Part shown: positions 54,106-63,904 of the stretch, one piece after another
Layout of the letters: each line of letters starts with the position of its first letter
Numbering within the stretch: the stretch's first letter is position 1
Source: Parasediminibacterium sp051861445
GTDB taxonomy: Bacteria > Bacteroidota > Bacteroidia > Chitinophagales > Chitinophagaceae
Direction of reading: 5' to 3'
Length of the DNA stretch: 64,000 bases
Assembly: GCA_051861445.1 (NCBI GenBank)
Contig: JBHYCS010000001.1
Span: 124,001-188,000, forward strand
Program-made: the position numbers and the translations under genes
The notes under the pieces: generated by a model
The model's input: only the letters and a program-made list of their open reading frames with translations
What the model was told of the DNA's origin: nothing
Databases searched by the model: none

Positions 54106-56175
54106 TTATTTCAAGTCTTCTAATTTTAAACCAGCATTTATTTGTACATCGGTAATTGCTACGTTTATTTTTAATTGCCCTTGATCTATCAACATCTTCA
54201 CTGGCACTTGAATACCATAATATGTTTTGTATTCTTGGTAATAAACACTGGTAGTTGCTTTTCCTTGTGGTCCTTCTTCTACTTTCGTATCTTTTACTCT
54301 TAGACCAGTTTCAACACTGTAAAAAGCGGTGAACGTTCTGCCTAAAGGAGATTTAATTTCTACTGCATAGGCATCTTTTTCATTTACTTTTTCAATACCT
54401 TTTACGGTAAATGAATAATTGGGTTGAGCTATTAGATAGGCTTCTGTAAAGAAATATCCATTTTCGGTCATTTCTTCTTTATCCTTGTCTTCTAACGGTA
54501 AACTTTGCCCTTGCATCACTTGAGAATATTCACCAGCTTTAGACATTTGTTTCATAATACTCATGCCTTGTATGGTTAATTCGGTTCTAAAGTTATTTGG
54601 TGCAATGTAGGTTTGGGTATAATTTAAATTTTGCCCCATTACGTTTGCAGTTCCTTTGGCTAATAAATCTTTGAATTCTGCCATCACAGCTTTTGATGCT
54701 GAAGCAGCGGCGGCTTTTTCAAGAATTGATTTACCTGTAATGGATGCATCAACTGTTTTAGTAACTGGTGCACTTACTTCGTTACCATCTACATCGTAGT
54801 ATTTTACAGTTCCGTATTTTTCTAGTCCTTTCGCAATTTCTTTTGCATTGCCAACGATAACAATATGCAAGTTGTTTACTTGAACGAATTTTTTTGCAAC
54901 TTCTTGTACTTTTTTAGCATCTACTGCTGATAAATTTTTCAAATAGTTTTGATAATAATCTTGCGGTAAATTATAACGAGCTACGTTTAAAGCAAAGTTG
55001 GCAATGGTTGCAGGATTTTCTAAACGTCTTGCAAAAGCACCACTCATTTCATTTTTATTTCTGCTCACTTCTTCTTCATCAATGGCTTCGTTTCTTAAGC
55101 GATTAAACTCGAATAAAAATTGACCAATGGCACTATCCGTTTTTTCGTTTCGTACAGATGCATTTGCAGAAAAGTTACCCACTAGTTTATCGGAACTAAC
55201 GCTGCTGTATGCACCATAAGTAAATCCATATTGCTCTCTTAAATTTTTATATAAACGAGCTGTAGACCCACCACCTAACAAATTGCTCATTACGGTTGCT
55301 GGAATATCATCGGCAGCACCTGGTTTTAAACTTACTGTATTTACAATGTTAATCACACTTTGTACAGAAGAAGGCTTGTCTACTACAGCTATATACGTTT
55401 TATTAGCTGGCTTAGGAGCTTCATAAATAGGTTTTGGAACAATTCCTTTTTTCCATGTAGCGAAATGAGCCGTTGCTAATTTCTTTGCTTCTTCTACTGT
55501 AATATCGCCTACAAAAATGAGGTATGCAATATTGGGTTTCCAATAGGTATTGTAGTATTTTTTTACATCGTTGATGGTAATTGCAGCAACTGTTTTTTCG
55601 GTTTCAACTTCACCGTAAGGATGATTTTTTCCATATACTAATTTGCTTACAACTGTTTGTGCAATAGAATTAGGATCTTCTTTCGCTTGTGCTAAACCTG
55701 ATAAGGTTTGTTTTCTTATTTTTTCTAATTCATCTGTTGGAAAAGAAGGACGTAAAGCTATGTCTGCCATTAAAGACATTACTTTAGAAAAGTTGTTTTT
55801 CAAAGCTGTACCACTTACAGTTGTGGCTGATGCACCGATAGAAGCACCTAAAAAATCGATTTCTTCGTCTAAAACAGCTTTTGACATTTTAGTGGTTCCT
55901 CTACGCATTAATTGACCAGCAATATTGGTAACACCGGCTTTTTCGCCTTCAACAAGCGATTCTCTATCAATGGTTAAAGTAGCAGAAACCCTTGGTAATT
56001 TATTGTTGGTAACTACAAATACTTTTAGTCCGTTTGGTAAAACAAAAGAAGCTGGTGATTTAATTTTAATAACTGGTGCTGGCCCAGGTTTGGGTGCTTT
56101 TGTACGGTCGATGCTTACCTGTGCCATTACAACAAATGGTAAGGATAAAAAGATATATGATATTATTTTTTTCAT
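54106..56175 (-). CDS. M16 family metallopeptidase subunit, zinc site absent
   Basis: A 689-residue exported protein with two M16 domains (signal peptide about 1-18, VVMA|Q). LPNGLKVFVVTNNKLPRV near 47-64 and LLGGGSTARLYKNLREQYGFTYGAY near 291 are typical. The zinc motif HxxEH is not present where expected (GVTNIAGQLMRRGTT near 81-95), so this is the non-catalytic partner of the pair. The C-terminal ~150 residues (from about 540) form an extra lipoprotein-like beta domain. It follows the catalytic subunit by 55 bases. Such pairs are periplasmic, degrading or processing peptides. Confidence 0.85.
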   Translation of the reverse strand: MKKIISYIFLSLPFVVMAQVSIDRTKAPKPGPAPVIKIKSPASFVLPNGLKVFVVTNNKLPRVSATLTIDRESLVEGEKAGVTNIAGQLMRRGTTKMSKAVLDEEIDFLGASIGASATTVSGTALKNNFSKVMSLMADIALRPSFPTDELEKIRKQTLSGLAQAKEDPNSIAQTVVSKLVYGKNHPYGEVETEKTVAAITINDVKKYYNTYWKPNIAYLIFVGDITVEEAKKLATAHFATWKKGIVPKPIYEAPKPANKTYIAVVDKPSSVQSVINIVNTVSLKPGAADDIPATVMSNLLGGGSTARLYKNLREQYGFTYGAYSSVSSDKLVGNFSANASVRNEKTDSAIGQFLFEFNRLRNEAIDEEEVSRNKNEMSGAFARRLENPATIANFALNVARYNLPQDYYQNYLKNLSAVDAKKVQEVAKKFVQVNNLHIVIVGNAKEIAKGLEKYGTVKYYDVDGNEVSAPVTKTVDASITGKSILEKAAAASASKAVMAEFKDLLAKGTANVMGQNLNYTQTYIAPNNFRTELTIQGMSIMKQMSKAGEYSQVMQGQSLPLEDKDKEEMTENGYFFTEAYLIAQPNYSFTVKGIEKVNEKDAYAVEIKSPLGRTFTAFYSVETGLRVKDTKVEEGPQGKATTSVYYQEYKTYYGIQVPVKMLIDQGQLKINVAITDVQINAGLKLEDLK

Positions 56176-56230
56176 TGTTTAAGTTTGTATGATCAATGAT
56201 TGATTATGGTTGTTTTGAATAAATGATGAA

Positions 56231-57553
56231 TTATTTCTTTGTTCCTTTTGGTACATAATACAATACAACTCTATTGTCTTTATTCAAATACTTTTTTGCT
56301 ACATTTAATAAATCCTCTTTTGTAACACTTGTATATTTACTTAATTCTGTATTTATTAAATTGGCATCACCAAAGTAAACTTCATAATTTGCCAAACTTT
56401 CTGCAATACCAGCCATTGTAGCATTACGAGTAACAAATTCTGATGTTAATTGATTTTTTACTTTTTGAAATTCTTTATCTCCTACCAAATTGGTTTTAAC
56501 AGCATCAATTAATGAGTCGATAGACTGCTCTAAATCTTCTGGTTTTACACCACCATTTGCAATGCCATAAGTAATGAATAAACTAGCATCTTCTAATGAA
56601 AGTGGAATGGCTCCTACAGCAACGGCTTGTTGTTTTTCATCAACTATTGCTTTATTCATTCTTGAAGATTCTCCGCCAGAAAGTATGGTAGATAACACAC
56701 TAAATGCATAGTATTCGCTAGTGCCTTGTTTAGGTGCTCTGTATGCTTGTACTACAGCAGGTAATTGAATATTATCTTCAATAACATCTCTAACTTCTCC
56801 GCCTAAAGCAGGTTCTACAACATTTGGACGAGGAATTGGCTTTCCACCTTTTGGAATACTACCGAAATAAGCATTAATTTGTTGTTTTAATTGTGGAATA
56901 TCAATATCACCAGCAATAGACAATACTGCATTTTCTGGCACATAAAAGGTTTTATAAAACTGAATAAACTCTGGTAGTTGAGCTTTATTTAGATGATCCA
57001 TGCTACCAATAGGCATCCAACGATAAGGATGAACTTTAAAGGCTCTTTTAAATATTTCAGTAACCAATGTTCCGTAAGGTTGGTTATCTATACGTTGGCG
57101 TTTTTCTTCTTTTACAACTTCTCTTTGTGTGTTTACACCAATATCTTCAATTTTAGCATGTAACATTCTTTCACTCTCTAACCATAAACCTAATTGTACT
57201 TGGTTAGATGGAAACAATTCGAAATAATAAGTTCTGTCTTGTGTAGTATTGGCATTGTTGTAACCACCAGCATTTGAAGTATATTTATCAAAATCGCCTC
57301 TTTTAATATTTTCTGTTCCTTCAAATAATAAATGTTCAAAAAAATGAGCAAAACCTGTTCTAGCAGTGTCTTCATTCTTAGAACCTACATGGTATAAAAC
57401 CGAAACTGCCACTACAGGAGCCGATTTATCTTGATGTAAAATTACTTTTAACCCATTGGGTAATGTGTACTTTTCAAATACAATAGGTGTTACTTGAGCA
57501 AAAGCAAGGCTGCCCACAACTAGGGCTGCTGCCGTCAATAACCGTTTTTTCAT
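56231..57553 (-). CDS. M16 family zinc metallopeptidase, catalytic subunit
   Basis: A 440-residue exported insulinase-type peptidase. The signal peptide is about 1-19 (SLAFA|Q). The zinc motif is HFFEHLLFEG near residues 70-79 (HxxEH), with the third zinc-ligand Glu further on (near 147). The C-terminal domain has LSGGESSRMNKAIVDEKQQAV near 290. The longest frame begins at 57586 (MHTHKKQK), but MKKRLLTAAA at 57553 starts a classic signal peptide and is chosen. It lies upstream of the inactive partner and both form one operon. Confidence 0.9.
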   Translation of the reverse strand: MKKRLLTAAALVVGSLAFAQVTPIVFEKYTLPNGLKVILHQDKSAPVVAVSVLYHVGSKNEDTARTGFAHFFEHLLFEGTENIKRGDFDKYTSNAGGYNNANTTQDRTYYFELFPSNQVQLGLWLESERMLHAKIEDIGVNTQREVVKEEKRQRIDNQPYGTLVTEIFKRAFKVHPYRWMPIGSMDHLNKAQLPEFIQFYKTFYVPENAVLSIAGDIDIPQLKQQINAYFGSIPKGGKPIPRPNVVEPALGGEVRDVIEDNIQLPAVVQAYRAPKQGTSEYYAFSVLSTILSGGESSRMNKAIVDEKQQAVAVGAIPLSLEDASLFITYGIANGGVKPEDLEQSIDSLIDAVKTNLVGDKEFQKVKNQLTSEFVTRNATMAGIAESLANYEVYFGDANLINTELSKYTSVTKEDLLNVAKKYLNKDNRVVLYYVPKGTKK

Positions 57554-57696
57554 AATAGATGGTTTTTGTTTTTTATGAGTATGCAAAAGTTGAAAAATAT
57601 TACTGTTAAAAACTGTTAATTTTAAATAACTATTTTCATAAATAGTTTTAAGAAAAATAAAATATGTAACTGGACAAAATTAATTGTCATAACATT

Positions 57697-58845
57697 TTAT
57701 TTCAACCACCACATATAAAAAGAAGCAAACTCTTGTTGCCAATATTTTTCAGTATGTTGCCCTAATGGATTTACCGAACGACGCATTTCGAAATTGTTTT
57801 TCTTATTCAAAATGTCACCCATTTTTTGCATGTCTGCAACCATTGTATTGCTTTCTTTTCCACCTGCATACAAAAAGAATCGTGGCGATGATGGCGTAAT
57901 CATATTCTGAGCATCCGTGTAAATATTAGGTGCTATCCAAAAAGCGGGTGAAAAAACGCCTGCTGTACCAATTACATCAGGATATTGCAAAACCGTATAC
58001 ATACTAATTAATGCACCCATACTACTACCTGCTATCGCAGTAAATTCTGCTCCTTTTTTGGTTCTGTATTTACCATCGATAAACGGTTTTAATGTTTTTA
58101 CAATAAATTCTGCATAAGCCTTGCCCTCTCCTTTTGAGTCAGGTGTATTGTAAGCTCCCTTTAGTGTGTAATCGTAAGGAGCATATTCACTAATACGTTT
58201 ATCGCCACCATGATCAATTCCTACAACAATACATTCTTTACCCAATTGCTTTTGCAAAGAATCTAAACATTCATCAACACCCCATTCTGCCATTCCTGCT
58301 GTTTGTTCATTGAATAAATTTTGACCGTCTTGCATGTATAAAACAGGATAGGTTTTACTAGAAATGGTATAGCTTTTAGGTAAATACACCCAAATTCTTC
58401 TTTTTCTTCCCAATTGTGGAATTGTAAAAGCGGTATCTATAATTTTTACTTGTGGACTAGCAGTGTAGCGTTTAGGACGTTGAGGATAATCATCTTTCCA
58501 ACCTGCAATAGTAAAATCTAAGGATACATCACTAGTAATATCTACCAATCGATCATCAATATCTCTACCATCGGCCATGCATTCTACTTTGTCAAAACTG
58601 CCTCTTGTAAATTTAAAAGCATAATTACCCGGAGCAATATCTTTAATTACAATGCTTTTTCTTCCACCAGCAAAAGGTTTAAGCTTATACTTCTCATCTT
58701 TGGGATTCCAATTATTAAATGTACCACTCACATATACATCGTCAGTTTTTTTAGTAGCAGCATCATTTACTACCAAACGCAATGAAAACTGAGCCGATAA
58801 AATTTCACATGCAAGAAACCCAATTAAAACGAATAGAATTTTCAT
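57697..58845 (-). CDS. Secreted esterase with N-terminal glycogen-binding-like domain
   Basis: A 382-residue exported protein. The signal peptide is about 1-19 (ILSA|Q). Residues ~20-115 have the CBM48/isoamylase-N-like pattern VYVSGTFNNWNPKDE. The rest is an alpha/beta-hydrolase of the esterase D/enterochelin-esterase type, with YPVLYMQDGQNLF near 167-179, the nucleophile in IAGSSMGALIS near 266-276 and a C-terminal His in GQHTEKYW near 362. The natural ester is unknown. The longest frame starts at 58923, but the ATG at 58845 (MKILFVLIGFLACEI) begins the signal peptide and is chosen. Confidence 0.82.
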   Translation of the reverse strand: MKILFVLIGFLACEILSAQFSLRLVVNDAATKKTDDVYVSGTFNNWNPKDEKYKLKPFAGGRKSIVIKDIAPGNYAFKFTRGSFDKVECMADGRDIDDRLVDITSDVSLDFTIAGWKDDYPQRPKRYTASPQVKIIDTAFTIPQLGRKRRIWVYLPKSYTISSKTYPVLYMQDGQNLFNEQTAGMAEWGVDECLDSLQKQLGKECIVVGIDHGGDKRISEYAPYDYTLKGAYNTPDSKGEGKAYAEFIVKTLKPFIDGKYRTKKGAEFTAIAGSSMGALISMYTVLQYPDVIGTAGVFSPAFWIAPNIYTDAQNMITPSSPRFFLYAGGKESNTMVADMQKMGDILNKKNNFEMRRSVNPLGQHTEKYWQQEFASFYMWWLK

Positions 58846-58978
58846 AATTAATATTTTAAACCAGTCATTAAAATATAAGTATTCAAACATACAAAACTTT
58901 ATATCCATTTGTTGTTGAATCATCTATTTAAAAGTGAAAACAGTTGATTGCGTTTTTAGATTTTCCTATATTTAGCCA

Positions 58979-59734
58979 ATGAAGTTCACCCTACAACTGC
59001 TTAAAGCCATCTATTCTATTTACGCTTTATTGGTTTTTATTTTTTGGATGTTTGTTGCTTTGCCTTTTGTATTTATTGCCCTTTTATTTGGCACTGTAAA
59101 AGGCGGTAATTTAATTTATAGGATATGTAAAATTTGGGCATTTTGCTGGTACTGCTGTATTGGTATTTGGCATAGAAACATATATGAAGTGGCCCATGAT
59201 GCTAGTAAACAATACATTTTTGTGGCTAATCATATTTCGTATATGGATATTCCACCGATTGTATTAACCATGAATCAACCTTATAGGGTTTTGGGTAAAT
59301 ATGAAATGGTAAAATACCCCGTTTTTGGATGGATTTATAAAGCTGCTGTAATATTGGTAGATAGATCGAATGCTGAAAAAAGAGCTAAAAGTGTAAGAGC
59401 TTTAAAAGCTGCTTTGGCAAAAGGAATTTCTATTTTTATTTTTCCTGAAGGAACTTTTAACGAAACAGATGCTGTTTTAAAAACTTTTTTTGATGGTGCT
59501 TTTCGATTGGCAATTGAAAACCAAACTCCAATTAAACCACTCTTGTTTATTGACACGATTCGTAGAATGCATTATAGTAGTTTATTTAGCTTAACACCTG
59601 GACCAAACAGGGTGGTTTATTTAGAAACCATTCCTGTTGATGGACTTACCATGAATGATGTAACAACACTAAAACAACAAGTTTTTGATGCAATGGCTGC
59701 AGGATTACAACGTTATGGACATGCTGCCAAATAA
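58979..59734 (+). CDS. plsC: 1-acyl-sn-glycerol-3-phosphate acyltransferase
   Basis: A 251-residue inner-membrane lysophosphatidate acyltransferase making phosphatidic acid. Hydrophobic helices lie near 5-35 and 50-65. The catalytic HxxxxD is in VANHISYMDIPP near 81-92 and the glycerol-phosphate-binding motif is IFPEGTFNE near 157-165. A TATATTTA sequence (near-consensus -7) ends 5 bases before the ATG, so the leader is very short. It converges with the small acidic-protein gene. Confidence 0.9.
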   Translation: MKFTLQLLKAIYSIYALLVFIFWMFVALPFVFIALLFGTVKGGNLIYRICKIWAFCWYCCIGIWHRNIYEVAHDASKQYIFVANHISYMDIPPIVLTMNQPYRVLGKYEMVKYPVFGWIYKAAVILVDRSNAEKRAKSVRALKAALAKGISIFIFPEGTFNETDAVLKTFFDGAFRLAIENQTPIKPLLFIDTIRRMHYSSLFSLTPGPNRVVYLETIPVDGLTMNDVTTLKQQVFDAMAAGLQRYGHAAK

Positions 59735-59741
59735 TGAATAG

Positions 59742-60113
59742 TTAAGCTTTTCTAGTTTTTGTAATTAAAGCAGTGGGAATTCTTATTCCTTCTTCGTTTT
59801 GAACAATTTTTTGCATGGCTTTTTTCAACCCATCTGGAATGCTTTGAATAGCATCTGCTGAAAGCAGTTCCGTAAATTCAAAAAATTCATCTTCATCGTC
59901 GTAATAGCCACAATGTAAATCGAAGGTTTGGTTTACATGAAAACGAAGTGAAATTTCTTTATCTTCTTCATATTGATGGGTAGTAATAATTGCCCATTGA
60001 TCATTATCGTCATAATCAAAATGTATTTCTACAAAATCTTTCGACAATACGGCCGTCAATAAATTTTCGAGTACATCTATCGTATGATTTTTAACCAAGT
60101 CTTGAAAAGTCAT
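59742..60113 (-). CDS. Hypothetical acidic protein
   Basis: A 123-residue protein rich in Asp/Glu with no signal peptide or transmembrane helix. Features: FDYDDNDQWAII near 32-43, a stretch CGYYDDEDEFFEFTELL near 68-84, and a basic end (ITKTRKA). No family is recognised. Its small size and mixed alpha/beta look suggest a soluble cytosolic protein. It lies 85 bases from lipA, which is on the same strand and upstream, so the two could share a transcript. Confidence 0.6.
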   Translation of the reverse strand: MTFQDLVKNHTIDVLENLLTAVLSKDFVEIHFDYDDNDQWAIITTHQYEEDKEISLRFHVNQTFDLHCGYYDDEDEFFEFTELLSADAIQSIPDGLKKAMQKIVQNEEGIRIPTALITKTRKA

Positions 60114-60198
60114 GCTGGTAATTTGGGGTGAATGAATATTAGAAAGAAAATAGTTAAATCATTTACAGTTAAACCATTTTCGAATGGGAAACATTGAA

Positions 60199-61128
60199 CT
60201 AAAACGTTATACCTTTTTCCTCCATCCATTTTTTTCTTCCATATCCTTCATATACATGCATTTCACTGTGGTAAGAAGAGCGAACCAATGGGCCACTTTC
60301 TACATAATCGAAACCCATTTCGTATCCAATTTCTCTAAGTTCGGCAAATTCATCTGGATGAACATACCTAAGAACAGGTAAATGTTTTTTGGTAGGTTGT
60401 AAATATTGTCCAAGTGTTAACACATCCACATTCACTTCTCTCAAATGTTCCATTGTTTCAATTACTTCTTCTTTTGTTTCACCAATACCTAACATAATTC
60501 CGGTTTTGGTTCTCATGCCACCTTCTTTCAATATTCTCAACACATCTAGGCTTCTTCTATATTTTGCCTGAATTCTTACTTTTCTAGTATTTCTTTCTAC
60601 CGTTTCCATATTGTGGCTAACCACTTCAGGAGCTGCTTCTACAATTCTTTGTATTTGTTCTTCAATTCCTCTAAAATCTGGAATAAGGGTTTCGAGTGTA
60701 GTTGTTGGATTCAGCGATTTAATGGCTTTAATGGTATTGTACCAAATGATAGAGCCTCCATCTTTTAACTCATCTCTATCTACACTGGTAACAACTGCAT
60801 GTTTCACTTTCATTAAATGAATAGCTTCTGCCACTCGTTGTGGTTCATCCCAATCTACAGCTTCTGGTCTACCGGTAGCTACTGCACAAAATGCACAACT
60901 TCTAGTACAAATATTTCCTAAAATCATAAACGTTGCAGTTCCAGCACCCCAACATTCACCCATATTTGGACAATTTCCACTTTCACAAATGGTATGTAAT
61001 TTATGGTTATCTACCAACCCTCTTACATGTTTATAACTCTCTCCTATTGGCAATTTTACTCTTAACCAATTGGGTTTTTTTACAATTGTTTCTGTATTAT
61101 TTGAAGCAATAACTGGTAATTCTTGCAT
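60199..61128 (-). CDS. lipA: Lipoyl synthase
   Basis: A radical SAM enzyme that inserts two sulfurs into protein-bound octanoate to make lipoate for pyruvate and 2-oxoglutarate dehydrogenases. The auxiliary cluster cysteines are in CESGNCPNMGEC (residues 49-60), the radical-SAM CxxxCxxC in ICTRSCAFCAVATGRP near 73-88, and the C-terminal RSSYHSE serine motif near 284-290 is present. At 309 residues it is a normal length. No lipB is next to it. It is separated by 154 bases from the hypothetical gene upstream. Confidence 0.95.
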   Translation of the reverse strand: MQELPVIASNNTETIVKKPNWLRVKLPIGESYKHVRGLVDNHKLHTICESGNCPNMGECWGAGTATFMILGNICTRSCAFCAVATGRPEAVDWDEPQRVAEAIHLMKVKHAVVTSVDRDELKDGGSIIWYNTIKAIKSLNPTTTLETLIPDFRGIEEQIQRIVEAAPEVVSHNMETVERNTRKVRIQAKYRRSLDVLRILKEGGMRTKTGIMLGIGETKEEVIETMEHLREVNVDVLTLGQYLQPTKKHLPVLRYVHPDEFAELREIGYEMGFDYVESGPLVRSSYHSEMHVYEGYGRKKWMEEKGITF

Positions 61129-61282
61129 GGAATCTTATTTACACTGTTTTATAACCGTTTTGCAACACAAATTGTTTGAACAGAATCTTGTTGTTGTGAA
61201 TAGAAAAAACAAATACTGCAGAATTTGTATTAGCCGTTACAAATAAAATTAAATATTGAGAAAAAGACTATAGAATTTATAA

Positions 61283-62113
61283 TTATTTCCTTTTTCCAAA
61301 AAGTAGGTTGATGTATGCATTAAAGAATAAATTTCTTTCTTTACCAATAGCCATAATTGGTACTTTTTGGGTATAATATTCTAGATTTAAACCTACTTCT
61401 ATTGCTGATAATAATTCATTGTATCTACCATAGTCGAAGCGTAAAGCTCCTCTTAGTTGTGTACCTGGCACAACAGTTAGTTCGTTCAAGGCTAAACCTT
61501 TTGTGAAGCCTGAAGCTCCTAAAATTACTGATGGATCTAAAAATAATGTTTCGTTTCCTTCGTATTTTATGTCTTTGGTTTGATTAGCATTATCAGCAAT
61601 TTGTAAATAATAGGGTTTTAAAATTCCACCTACTAAACCTGCACCATAAACGGCAGAAACAGCTACACCATTTTTATTTCCTTTTCCACCAATTAAACGT
61701 TGTTTTCCAAAACCTAACTTGAATTGATAAAAATTATTACGTTTTCCGTAGGCATATTCATTTCCAAAAACAATGATAATGCCACCACCACCGCTTTGAG
61801 AAAAAGGAGGTTCTTTAATTTGTTTTACATCTTTTTTCTCTCCCAATTCTAACCACCAAATATTGGTTTTAGTAATGGTTTTATATTTTCCTTTTTCATA
61901 AAAAAAACTAAATCCATCGGTGTTTAACTTTAAACCAAAGGCTTTTTGTTTGTTAAAAATAAGTGCACCCTCTTCTTCTTGTTTAATCAGTTGATTGATT
62001 CGTTCTTTACGATCGGCAATTTTTTGTTTACGTTCAGAAGTTTTTTGTGCGTTTGCACTTACAGATAGAATGCTACATGTAATTATAAAAGGCAATAATT
62101 TATTCACTATCAT
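61283..62113 (-). CDS. Hypothetical exported protein, probably outer-membrane associated
   Basis: A 276-residue protein with a signal peptide (about 1-22, SANA|Q), a charged helical segment (KTSERKQKIADRKERINQL), and then a beta-rich body (GLKLNTDGFSFFYEKGKY near 60; FYQFKLGFGKQRLIGGKG near 128; AIEVGLNLEYYTQ near 236). The last residues (FFNAYINLLFGKRK) are a barrel-like strand with a basic end. No characterised family is recognised; similar proteins occur across Bacteroidota. Its ATG lies next to the divergent OsmC promoter. Confidence 0.65.
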   Translation of the reverse strand: MIVNKLLPFIITCSILSVSANAQKTSERKQKIADRKERINQLIKQEEEGALIFNKQKAFGLKLNTDGFSFFYEKGKYKTITKTNIWWLELGEKKDVKQIKEPPFSQSGGGGIIIVFGNEYAYGKRNNFYQFKLGFGKQRLIGGKGNKNGVAVSAVYGAGLVGGILKPYYLQIADNANQTKDIKYEGNETLFLDPSVILGASGFTKGLALNELTVVPGTQLRGALRFDYGRYNELLSAIEVGLNLEYYTQKVPIMAIGKERNLFFNAYINLLFGKRK

Positions 62114-62120
62114 ATATTTG
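62113..62120 (+). promoter_or_regulatory. -7 promoter element deciding the OsmC-family start
   Basis: TATATTTG matches the consensus. The upstream in-frame GTG at 62120 overlaps its last base, so that start is excluded and the ATG at 62150 is used, with a leader of about 25 bases. Confidence 0.65.
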
Positions 62121-62149
62121 TGATTGTAAATTTAGATAAAAATAATACA

Positions 62150-62554
62150 ATGACATCAACCGTAATTTATAAAGGTGCGTTAAGAACTGAACTAAAGCAC
62201 CTATTAAGTGGATCGATTATTGAAAACGATGCACCTGTAGATAACCATGGAAAAGGCGAAAGGTTTAGTCCAACAGATTTAGTAGCTACTGCATTAGCAA
62301 GTTGTATGCTTACTACAATGGGTATAAAAGCAAATTCTATGGATATTGACCTTACAGGTACACAAGTTGAAGTTACCAAAATTATGAAGGCCGAGCCTAG
62401 AAGAATTGGTGGCATAAAAACGCATTTGTTTTTTCCAAAAGAATTGGTGATTGATGAAAAACAAAAAAAAATTTTAGAAAGAACAGCAAGAACTTGTCCT
62501 GTAGAAAGAAGTTTACATCCTGATGTGGAATTAGATATTGTTTTTAATTGGTAA
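62150..62554 (+). CDS. OsmC family peroxide-reducing protein
   Basis: A 134-residue OsmC/Ohr-fold protein. Conserved segments are FSPTDLVATALASCMLTTMGI near residues 41-61 (first Cys in ASC) and RTCPVERSLHPDVEL near 114-128 (second Cys), the pair used to reduce organic hydroperoxides. The subgroup is the YhfA/OsmC-like type. The upstream GTG frame (10 extra codons) is rejected because a promoter element covers it. It is divergent from a hypothetical exported protein and converges with the DUF2851 gene. Confidence 0.88.
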   Translation: MTSTVIYKGALRTELKHLLSGSIIENDAPVDNHGKGERFSPTDLVATALASCMLTTMGIKANSMDIDLTGTQVEVTKIMKAEPRRIGGIKTHLFFPKELVIDEKQKKILERTARTCPVERSLHPDVELDIVFNW

Positions 62555-62564
62555 AAAGCTATTG

Positions 62565-63842
62565 TTAGGTTTTGCTTTTTAAAATACTATTTCCTACGGC
62601 ACATTCTAAACACCGCTTTTTATTACAGTATTCGTTGGTTAATTCGATAAATGCTTGTGAATCTAAAGCGGTTTTTACTTTATGTTTCAAATCTTTCCAA
62701 CCAATTGTAATTTGATTGCTTTCTGCCTTTGTGTGCAACAACCATTGAATTGCTTTCTCTTTTATCGGTTCATCTTTCATCATTAAACCATAAGCAAATA
62801 AAATGGGCACAATGGTGTTGATAACAATGTTTTGAATGGTTTCTTCACCAATTTGCTTTGGCATTGTTTCAGCAGTTGAAACATCTAATTGATAATGACT
62901 ATTCCAAAAATCGCTAGCGGTAACTGAAAACATTTTTTTTACATCATCAACATTATTGTATTCTTTTATTTTAGAAAATAAATGTGTTGATTGATGAATG
63001 AGCGTAGCCAATTGTGCCAAACGAATGGTTGGAAAATTAGCTGGCCGCATTCTTAAAAATTTTGGCTGAATAGAGTTTGTTTTTAATTGATATTTTTTTT
63101 GAAGAAAAGCATATTCATTTTGCAACGTTTGCACGTAAGCATCATTATTTTGATTATTGAGCAAATTGCTTTGTCCTAATAATAATGCTTCTAATTGTAC
63201 TACCTGACTTTTATGTTTAGCAATAATGTTGATAGAAATAGACTTAGCCATTTCTTCAAACAATTCGCTATTAACTTTCATTCCAAAATTACTGGCCAGC
63301 ATCCACCAAAAAACTTCTTCCCAATGATTATTGGCTTGTTGTAAAAGAGCAAGAACTTTTGCCGATTTGTGTTCTAATCTTTCAGCTACCAAACGTTCTT
63401 TCCAAGACATCCAACCAAAATCGCTTAAAGTAGATTTTAAGATTCTTTGGCAAGGCATATTGGGCATTAACATCATAGCCAAATAACTGTCAATTAAGGT
63501 TTTTGGAATTCGATGTTGAAGCTCTAAAACGTGTAATGTTTGCCCATGTATATCTGTAACATTTATATCATGGTTCCAAACTACATGTAAAACAATGTTT
63601 CCATAATGTGGATCGTTTTGATGTTGATGTTTTAGCCAATCTGATGAATGAATATGTAACTCTATATTGCCAATTAGTTGAATATTACCGATGGAAATAT
63701 GGGCATCTAAAAAATCTGGACCTTGATTGTTATTGTATGTTCCAGCCTTATGAATAACAATCGGTTCACCAGTTGTAGTTTCTAGCGATTGATAATTGTA
63801 ATACTGAAATTGCCATATAAATTGAAACAATTTTTCGTTCAT
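62565..63842 (-). CDS. DUF2851 family protein
   Basis: A 425-residue protein of the DUF2851 family, typical of Bacteroidota. Hallmarks are the N-terminal GTYNNNQGPDFLDAHISIG near residues 34-52, GNIELHIHSSDWLKHQH near 58-74, NIVLHVVWNHD near 82-92, and a C-terminal cysteine cluster CNKKRCLECAVGN near 407-419. The function is unknown; the Cys/His content suggests metal binding. There is no signal peptide. It sits after the maf gene on the same strand. Confidence 0.88.
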   Translation of the reverse strand: MNEKLFQFIWQFQYYNYQSLETTTGEPIVIHKAGTYNNNQGPDFLDAHISIGNIQLIGNIELHIHSSDWLKHQHQNDPHYGNIVLHVVWNHDINVTDIHGQTLHVLELQHRIPKTLIDSYLAMMLMPNMPCQRILKSTLSDFGWMSWKERLVAERLEHKSAKVLALLQQANNHWEEVFWWMLASNFGMKVNSELFEEMAKSISINIIAKHKSQVVQLEALLLGQSNLLNNQNNDAYVQTLQNEYAFLQKKYQLKTNSIQPKFLRMRPANFPTIRLAQLATLIHQSTHLFSKIKEYNNVDDVKKMFSVTASDFWNSHYQLDVSTAETMPKQIGEETIQNIVINTIVPILFAYGLMMKDEPIKEKAIQWLLHTKAESNQITIGWKDLKHKVKTALDSQAFIELTNEYCNKKRCLECAVGNSILKSKT

Positions 63843-63904
63843 AAATATATCTAATGCTTAAAGTAATACTAAAATTAGTAATAAGAAAGCATATAAATTG
63901 TTTT